64,000 nt of DNA from NCBI RefSeq assembly GCF_007827595.1, contig NZ_VISR01000013.1, forward strand, positions 1-64,000, in the 5' to 3' direction. This document shows positions 58,822-64,000 of this stretch, one piece after another; the first letter of the stretch is position 1, and each line of letters begins with the position of its first letter. The notes below the pieces were generated by a model, which saw nothing but the letters and a program-made list of their open reading frames with translations, was not told the origin of the DNA and ran no database searches. This DNA comes from Streptomyces sp. BK340. Its GTDB lineage: Bacteria > Actinomycetota > Actinomycetes > Streptomycetales > Streptomycetaceae. The position numbers and the translations under genes were made by a program.

Positions 58822-60297
58822 ATGATCCGACGCAGAACGCTGCTGGCCGCCGCGGGCGGTGGCCTCCTGGGCAGCGCCCTGGCCACGGGCACGGCCCACG
58901 CCGACGCCACGATCGCCGTCAACCCGTCCACGACCTACGGCACCTGGGAGGGCTGGGGCACCTCCCTGGCCTGGTGGGCGAACGTCTTCGGCGCCCGGGA
59001 AGACTTCGCGGACCTCTTCTTCACCACGAAGACGACGACGTACAACGGCACGGCGCTCCCCGGCCTGGGCCTGAACATCGCCCGCTACAACCTGGGCGCG
59101 TGCAGCTCGAACAGCGTCGGCGGCGAGTCGATGGCGGTCTCCCCCGACATCCCGTCCTTCAAGCAGATCGAGGGCTACTGGCAGGACTGGAACAACGAGG
59201 ACCCCACGTCCTCGGCGTGGAAGTGGACGGCGGACGCGACGCAGCGCGCGATGCTGGTGAAGGCGACGGCGCGAGGCGCCACGACCGAGCTGTTCGCCAA
59301 CTCCCCGATGTGGTGGATGTGCCTCAACCACAACCCCTCCGGCGCGGCCGGCGGCGGCAACAACCTCCAGTCCTGGAACTACCGCCAGCACGCCTCGCAC
59401 CTCGCGGCGGTGGCCCTCCACGCGAAGCAGAACTGGGGCGTGGACTTCGCGACGGTGGAGGCCTTCAACGAGCCGTCGTCGTCCTGGTGGACGGCGACGG
59501 GCACCCAGGAGGGCTGCCACATGGACGCGACGGTCCAGTCGGCCGTACTCCCGTACCTGAGAAGCGAGTTGGACAAGCGAGGCCTGACGGCCACGAGGAT
59601 CTCGGCATCGGACGAGACGAGCTACGACCTGGCCCGCACCACCTGGAACTCCTTCTCCGCCACGACGAAGGGCTATGTGAACCGGGTCAACGTCCACGGC
59701 TACCAGGGCTCGGGCGGCCGCCGGGACCTGCTGTACACGGACGTGGTGACGACCGCGGGCAAGGCCCTGTGGAACTCGGAGACGGGAGACAGCGACGGCA
59801 CGGGGATGACCCTGGCCGGCAACCTCCTCTACGACTTCCGCTGGCTGCACCCCACGGCCTGGGTCTACTGGCAGGTGATGGACCCGAGCGCGGGCTGGGC
59901 GATGATCGCCTACGACGCGAGCACGCTGCAGCCCGGGGCGATCCAGACCAAGTACTACGTGATGGCTCAGTTCAGCCGCCACATCCGCCCGGGGATGACG
60001 ATCCTGGACACAGGCGTGAGCTACGCGGTGGCGGCGCTGGACAAGCCGGCGAAACGGCTGGTGATAGTGGCGGCGAACACTTCGTCGTCGGCCCAGACGC
60101 TCACGTTCGACCTGTCCCGGTTCACGACGGTGACGGGCGGGACGGGCGGCCTGGTCCCCCGCTGGAACACGGTGACCACCGGCGGCGGGGACCTCTACGC
60201 CTCCCACTCGGACACGAACCTGTCCGGCAGGACCGTGGCCGTCCCCTTCGCGGCGAAGTCGGTGCAGACGCTGCAGGTCGACGGGGTCACCGTGTAG
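58822..60297 (+). CDS. Secreted GH30 endo-beta-1,6-galactanase-like enzyme
   Basis: A 491-residue secreted glycosidase. A twin-Arg signal (IRRRTLLAAAGGGLLGSALA) is followed by the barrel domain with TWEGWGTSLAWWA, the acid/base Glu in VEAFNEPSSSWW and nucleophile Glu in LWNSETGDSDG, then a beta-sandwich (about 400-491). The GWGTSLAWWANVFG start fits the GH30 galactanase branch studied in S. avermitilis. It would degrade arabinogalactan side chains. No sugar transporter adjoins. It overlaps the convergent membrane gene by 11 bases. Confidence 0.9.
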   Translation: MIRRRTLLAAAGGGLLGSALATGTAHADATIAVNPSTTYGTWEGWGTSLAWWANVFGAREDFADLFFTTKTTTYNGTALPGLGLNIARYNLGACSSNSVGGESMAVSPDIPSFKQIEGYWQDWNNEDPTSSAWKWTADATQRAMLVKATARGATTELFANSPMWWMCLNHNPSGAAGGGNNLQSWNYRQHASHLAAVALHAKQNWGVDFATVEAFNEPSSSWWTATGTQEGCHMDATVQSAVLPYLRSELDKRGLTATRISASDETSYDLARTTWNSFSATTKGYVNRVNVHGYQGSGGRRDLLYTDVVTTAGKALWNSETGDSDGTGMTLAGNLLYDFRWLHPTAWVYWQVMDPSAGWAMIAYDASTLQPGAIQTKYYVMAQFSRHIRPGMTILDTGVSYAVAALDKPAKRLVIVAANTSSSAQTLTFDLSRFTTVTGGTGGLVPRWNTVTTGGGDLYASHSDTNLSGRTVAVPFAAKSVQTLQVDGVTV

Positions 60298-61039
60298 CCC
60301 CGAGGCTCAGCGCCCCGGGCGGGAGCGAGTCCTGGTACGCGTTCCACGGGCGGGGCACCTTCTTGACCGTACGGGCGTCGAGCGCGACCGGCGCGGACCT
60401 GGTGCCCAGCTTCCCGCCCGGGTGCCAGGTCCCGGTGACCGTCACCCAGGTGTTGGCGGAGAGCGCGGGACCGCCGTAGATCCGCACCTTCACGGACTGG
60501 GCGTCCGCGGCGCAGCAGTTGAGGATGACCCGGGTCAGGTCCCAGCTGCCGCCCGGCCCTCCGGGTGTCACGAACCCGGTCATCAGGATGCTGCGCCCCT
60601 TGACGTCCTGGTCGTCCCGGTCCTGCTGTACCCGGCTGGTGAAGTCGGAGAGGGTCATGGGGACGGGCGAGATGGCGGGGAGCGGATCGAAGTCGCTCTC
60701 CTCGGCGATGACCTTGGGAGGCTGCCGGGAGGCGGTGTAGGCGCCGAGGGCGGGAGGCGCGTAGAAGAGCAGGCTGAGCGCCGGGAGAAGGAGCAGCCAG
60801 GCGACGCGGGGCAGGCCTGAGTGATCGTGCCCGTGCCCACCGTGTCCCTCCTCTTCCTCCTTCTGCTTGTCGAGCACGGCGCCGGCCAGGCCCAGCAGGA
60901 GCAGCACCGCCCCGGAGGCGATCAGCAGGGGCCGCATCCCCTCCTTGACGTACCTCAGGTACAGGTCGGTGAAGAGGGAGACGTGCAGCAGCCCGAGCCC
61001 GCAGAGCACGAGCAGGAGCGGCTGGAGGAATCGCTTCAC
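60287..61039 (-). CDS. TIGR03943 / YcgQ-like membrane protein
   Basis: A 250-residue protein with two N-terminal helices (about 5-25 and 37-55), a Glu/His-rich loop (KEEEEGHGGHGHDHSG, about 59-75), a third helix and a C-terminal domain with ILMTGFVTPGG, ILNCCAADAQSVKVRIYGG and TVTGTWHPGG. It matches the TIGR03943 (YcgQ) family that always pairs with a permease. The His-rich loop suggests metal binding. GTG 61039 overlaps the permease stop as GTGA. Confidence 0.9.
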   Translation of the reverse strand: MKRFLQPLLLVLCGLGLLHVSLFTDLYLRYVKEGMRPLLIASGAVLLLLGLAGAVLDKQKEEEEGHGGHGHDHSGLPRVAWLLLLPALSLLFYAPPALGAYTASRQPPKVIAEESDFDPLPAISPVPMTLSDFTSRVQQDRDDQDVKGRSILMTGFVTPGGPGGSWDLTRVILNCCAADAQSVKVRIYGGPALSANTWVTVTGTWHPGGKLGTRSAPVALDARTVKKVPRPWNAYQDSLPPGALSLGATR

Positions 61040-62079
61040 AGCAGCACCCCGCCGATCACCGAGCTGCACGCGACGGCCACGACGACGGTGGCGGCGGAGA
61101 ACCGTACGGCGAAGGCCCGCCCGAAGGTGCCGGCCTGCAGGGCGATGAGCTTCAGGTCGACCATGGGCCCCACCACCATGAACGCCAGCCGTGCGACCGG
61201 CGGGAACCCGGTCAGCGAGGCGGCCAGAAAGGCATCCGCCTCGGAACACACGGCGAGCAGTACGGCCAGACCTGCCAGGAAGAGAACGGACAGCCAGGGT
61301 GCCCCGGCGAAGGTGTCGAGGACGGAGCGGGGAACGGCGACGTTGAAGGTGGCGGCCGCCATGGCCCCGAGGACGAGAAACCCGCCGGCGTGCAGGAAGT
61401 CGTGCTGGAACCCGAGCCGGAACTCGTTCCACCGGCTGTGCCCCTCCTGGTGCCCGGTGTGCCGTACGGAGGGCCGCAGCCACTCGTCCCGCCCGAACCG
61501 GAGCCAGAGCCACCCCATGACGACGGCGGCGGTGAGCGAGGCGAGCAGGCGGGCCAGCACCATGGCCGGGTTCCCGGGGAACGCGATGGCGGTGGCGGTG
61601 AGCACGACCGGGTTGATGGCCGGGGCGGACAGCAGGAAGGCGAAGGCGGCGGCGGGTGCGACCCCGCGCCCGATCAGACTGCTGGCGACCGGCACGGAAG
61701 CACACTCGCACCCGGGCAGGACGGCCCCTGCGACACCGGCGACCGGTACGGCGAGCACGGGCCGCCGCGGCAGCACCCGGGTGAACACCCGCTCCGGTAC
61801 GAACGCGTTGATCGCCCCGGACAGGGCCGTGCCGAGCAGCAGGAAGGGCAGGGCCTGCACCGTGACGGCCAGGCACACGGTCCGCCAGGCCTGCACGGCG
61901 GGGGCGTCCCCCCAGCGCCCCAGGAGAACCACGACCGTGCCGGGCACGACGGCTGATCCGATCAGCAGAAGCGGCCAGTACCGGGCCCGCTCCTGCCTCG
62001 CGTCACGGTCTCCCGCACCGTCCGCCACGGCGCCGGCTGGCGCCTGCTCCTCGGCGACCAGGGCGCCTGTGTTATCCAT
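61036..62079 (-). CDS. UPF0718 / YcgR-like permease
   Basis: A 347-residue permease with eight or more membrane helices. Two similar halves contain AVLPGCECASVPVASSLIGRG with SAPAINPVVL, and AVCSEADAFLAASLTG with VVGPMVDLKLIAL, the hallmark of the UPF0718 group. In Bacillus the homologous ycgR-ycgQ pair is zinc-regulated; I found no Zur-type box upstream. It is translationally coupled to the YcgQ-like gene and probably exports or imports a metal or its complex. Confidence 0.9.
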   Translation of the reverse strand: MDNTGALVAEEQAPAGAVADGAGDRDARQERARYWPLLLIGSAVVPGTVVVLLGRWGDAPAVQAWRTVCLAVTVQALPFLLLGTALSGAINAFVPERVFTRVLPRRPVLAVPVAGVAGAVLPGCECASVPVASSLIGRGVAPAAAFAFLLSAPAINPVVLTATAIAFPGNPAMVLARLLASLTAAVVMGWLWLRFGRDEWLRPSVRHTGHQEGHSRWNEFRLGFQHDFLHAGGFLVLGAMAAATFNVAVPRSVLDTFAGAPWLSVLFLAGLAVLLAVCSEADAFLAASLTGFPPVARLAFMVVGPMVDLKLIALQAGTFGRAFAVRFSAATVVVAVACSSVIGGVLL

Positions 62080-62240
62080 GCCGACTCCGCTTGTCGATGT
62101 CAGCGTCGACGATAGCGGCCCATATCGGCCGTTCCACCATCTCCCGCGCGCCCGGCCCCACTTCCCACCTCCCCTTTCTCACCTCTTTCCCTCCCCTTTG
62201 CGCCTCACGTTTGTCACCGCCCGGCAGTACGGTGTCACCC

Positions 62241-63275
62241 ATGCGCCCCGACACGTCTGCCGAGAATGTCGACCACACCGCCGAGGCGGCACGCCTGGAG
62301 CGGACCGCCGGCCTGTACCCCGAGGACGCCGAGGCCCTGCTGCTGCGCGCCGCGGCCCACCTCGAACTCTCCGGCGACCGCCCCGCCGCGACGACGCTCT
62401 ACGACCGCCTGCTGTCCGATCTCTCCTCGCTGGAGAACCCCCACCTGGTGCGGGCTCTGAAGGCGTCGAACCTCTGGGAGTACGACCACGAGGCAGAGGC
62501 AAGGGCGATCATCGACGGAATCCGGGCGTCGGCGCCCCGCGACCCGGCCCCCTGGGTGATCGTGGCCGAGTCCCTGGAGGCGCACGACGAGCTGCAGGCG
62601 GCGGCGGAGACCTTCACGGAGGCGGCGACCCTGCTGCTGACGGACGGCTCGGAGCCTCCGTATTCGACACATCCGGTGCTGTTCGGCCGTCACCGCGTCC
62701 GCCGGATGCTGGGCCTGGCCCACGACGACTGGGACACCCTGGCGGACACCCTCCACTCGTCCCCGGTCTCCTCGGTCTCCCTGGACGAACTCCACGACCC
62801 GAAGCGGGTGTGGTCGCTGGGGTCGGACAATCCGGCGGAGCTGCAGGCGGAGATCTCGCGGTTGCGGGCGGAGCTGGGGGCGTACCGGGAGGCCCTGTCC
62901 CGCCCCTTCCCCGTGGCGGTCCTGCACTGGCCGTCCGACGAACTGGGCGAACTGCTCTCGGCGTACCCGGACCTGGCCGACGAGTACCCCTCCCACCCCG
63001 AGCACCTCACGACGATAGAGACCTCACTGAGGGAGCTGGCGGGTTCCGGCACTCCGAACCTCGGCATCGTCACGGGCACGGTCCCGTCGTACGAGGCGTT
63101 CGCGGCGTCGGAGGGGGCGTCGCCGGGGGATGCGACGTTGCTGCCGCAGTATGCGACGACTTTGGCTGCGCGGGGGCGGGCTGTGGTTTGGCCGCCTCAG
63201 CGGGGGGCGGAGTGCTGGTGTGGCTCTGGTGGGATCTATGAGGGGTGCCACGGGGCAGCAATGTACGAAGCGTAG
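62241..63275 (+). CDS. TPR-like protein with C-terminal SEC-C zinc motif
   Basis: A 344-residue protein. The N-terminal half (about 10-160) is helical and TPR-like (LYPEDAEALLLRAAAHLELSG). The C-terminus ends with ECWCGSGGIYEGCHG, a SEC-C zinc-binding motif known from SecA tails and assorted stand-alone proteins. ATG 62241 follows a TACGGT hexamer by 8 bases, so the mRNA may be leaderless. The longer frame to 62091 is proline-rich and unlikely to be coding. Confidence 0.85.
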   Translation: MRPDTSAENVDHTAEAARLERTAGLYPEDAEALLLRAAAHLELSGDRPAATTLYDRLLSDLSSLENPHLVRALKASNLWEYDHEAEARAIIDGIRASAPRDPAPWVIVAESLEAHDELQAAAETFTEAATLLLTDGSEPPYSTHPVLFGRHRVRRMLGLAHDDWDTLADTLHSSPVSSVSLDELHDPKRVWSLGSDNPAELQAEISRLRAELGAYREALSRPFPVAVLHWPSDELGELLSAYPDLADEYPSHPEHLTTIETSLRELAGSGTPNLGIVTGTVPSYEAFAASEGASPGDATLLPQYATTLAARGRAVVWPPQRGAECWCGSGGIYEGCHGAAMYEA

Positions 63276-63298
63276 AGGCAGATCGGCACGAGGGTGGC

Positions 63299-64000
63299 TC
63301 ACCCGACGGTCGTCTGGTCCGGTCGCATCAGGTCCGAGATGGACTTCACACCACCGTGCGCGGTGAGGCCTCCGTCCATGGGAATCTCCGCTCCGGTGAC
63401 AAAGGAAGACTCGTCGGAGAGGTGTAGCCCCCGAGAGGCACGATGTCGTCGACGGTACCTCTTCAGCCGGGAGCGTCTCCGGGATGGTCGTCTCACGGAA
63501 GGCAGCGGTGACAGCGGACGTCATCTCGGTCTGGATGTAGCTCGGGTGCACGGTATTGACCCGGATCCCCCGCGGCCCAACTCCAGAACAGCGATCTTCG
63601 TCACCCCACGCAAGGCCCACATACTGGCGCTGTGCGCCACTGGGTAGTAACCAATGAGCACACAGACGACCCGACGTTCACGATGGACGAGTCGGGCGGC
63701 ATCAACGGGGCGAGTTACTGGGCGCCCAACAGCGGGCCGGTCGTGTTCGCTGCGGGGACTGCGCGAAGTTGGGCGCACCTCGCCGAGGCGGTCCCGCTGG
63801 ATGATGCCAGCGTTGTTGACCAGGCCGTGGGTGTGGCCATAGGTGTCACGGACTTCGGTGGACAGATCCGACCAGTCCACCTCACTGGCGACGTCGAAGT
63901 CTCGGCAGTTGTCTTCGAGGCGTACGTCAGTCCTGATCACCTGGGCGCTGCACGGGCGGGGGCATCCGCTTCTGCGGTGCCTTGGCCTCGGGCGGCGCCG
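63299..64000 (-). pseudogene. Frameshifted short-chain dehydrogenase/reductase, running off the window
   Basis: Read on the minus strand, pieces of one SDR lie in order but in different frames: GTAEADAP (near 63980), VASEVDWSDLSTEVRDTYGH and HGLVNNAGII (63870-63790), SASMWALRGVTKIAVLELG (near 63630-63570), GPRGIRVNTVHPSYIQTEMT (near 63575-63515), and SSFVTGAEIPMDGGLTAHGG (near 63410-63345). At least three frameshifts and a missing catalytic region around Tyr-x3-Lys (Tyr replaced, Lys as Met in SASMWAL) show decay. The 5' end is beyond position 64000. Confidence 0.82.

Noticed and set aside
62080..62240. Zur operator before the YcgR-like gene
   Set aside because: Only GTCGATGTCAGCGTCGAC-like symmetry is present, which does not resemble the AT-rich Zur consensus.

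Overview
The window is chromosomal DNA from a Streptomyces species. Base composition is very GC-rich, third codon positions are almost all G/C, and GTG starts, purine-rich ribosome sites and 4-base stop/start overlaps are common. Several genes are hallmarks of the genus: cdgA (PAS-GGDEF-EAL), the cslA-glxA-cslZ glycan locus, an AA10 lytic polysaccharide monooxygenase, class E and F sortases, and DUF3592 and DUF6412 proteins. From memory, the order resembles the SCO2800-SCO2850 part of the S. coelicolor core (cdgA = SCO2817, cslA/glxA = SCO2836/2837). I read about 60 protein genes, three tRNA genes and two clear pseudogenes. I see no rRNA, CRISPR array or prophage.

Layout. 1-6.5 kb: half of a small inverted-repeat element, a lipoprotein, a CBM2-GH18 chitinase behind a two-component system, and a spermidine-synthase-like gene. 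6.5-15.4 kb: a HTH/TPR regulator, a phosphatase, a PAP2 membrane enzyme, a tightly overlapping three-gene unit (Fe-S PD-(D/E)XK nuclease, unknown protein, superfamily 1 helicase), a primase-polymerase-like gene with a TTA codon, and the first tRNA-Lys. 15.6-20.1 kb: a secreted M6 protease, cdgA and a flavin monooxygenase whose leader may hide its ribosome site. 20.2-28.8 kb: a catabolic cluster with two Asp/Glu-racemase-fold proteins, a 2-hydroxyacid dehydrogenase, an amidase, DUF3830, an EhuBCDA-type ABC importer and an IclR regulator. 28.9-35.8 kb: two more tRNA-Lys copies around an acyl-CoA ligase, the LPMO with a DasR-type site, an SPFH protein, an NlpC/P60 hydrolase and a FadR-type regulator. 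36-43.3 kb: cslA-glxA, cslZ, a sortase with its probable substrate, and a HAD phosphatase.

43.4-47 kb: a decayed phosphonate-use operon (GntR, FAD oxidoreductase, phosphonatase-like HAD, broken chimeric ABC gene), then a full copy of the inverted-repeat element. 47-56.3 kb: a LARTG surface protein, a ROK regulator divergent from a sugar dehydrogenase, an F420-type oxidoreductase, a fumarylacetoacetase-fold enzyme, a second YidC and an HxlR regulator. 56.3-64 kb: the MFS pump controlled by that regulator, a class E sortase, a GH30 galactanase, a YcgQ/YcgR-like membrane pair, a SEC-C protein and a frameshifted SDR pseudogene running off the end.

Functionally the middle of the window is about cell-surface glycan at hyphal tips (cslA, glxA, cslZ, LPMO, NlpC/P60, sortases), with c-di-GMP signalling nearby. 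The least explained pieces are the nuclease-unknown-helicase unit, the racemase/amidase/DUF3830 transporter cluster, and a short palindromic repeat that lies in-frame inside two enzyme genes.
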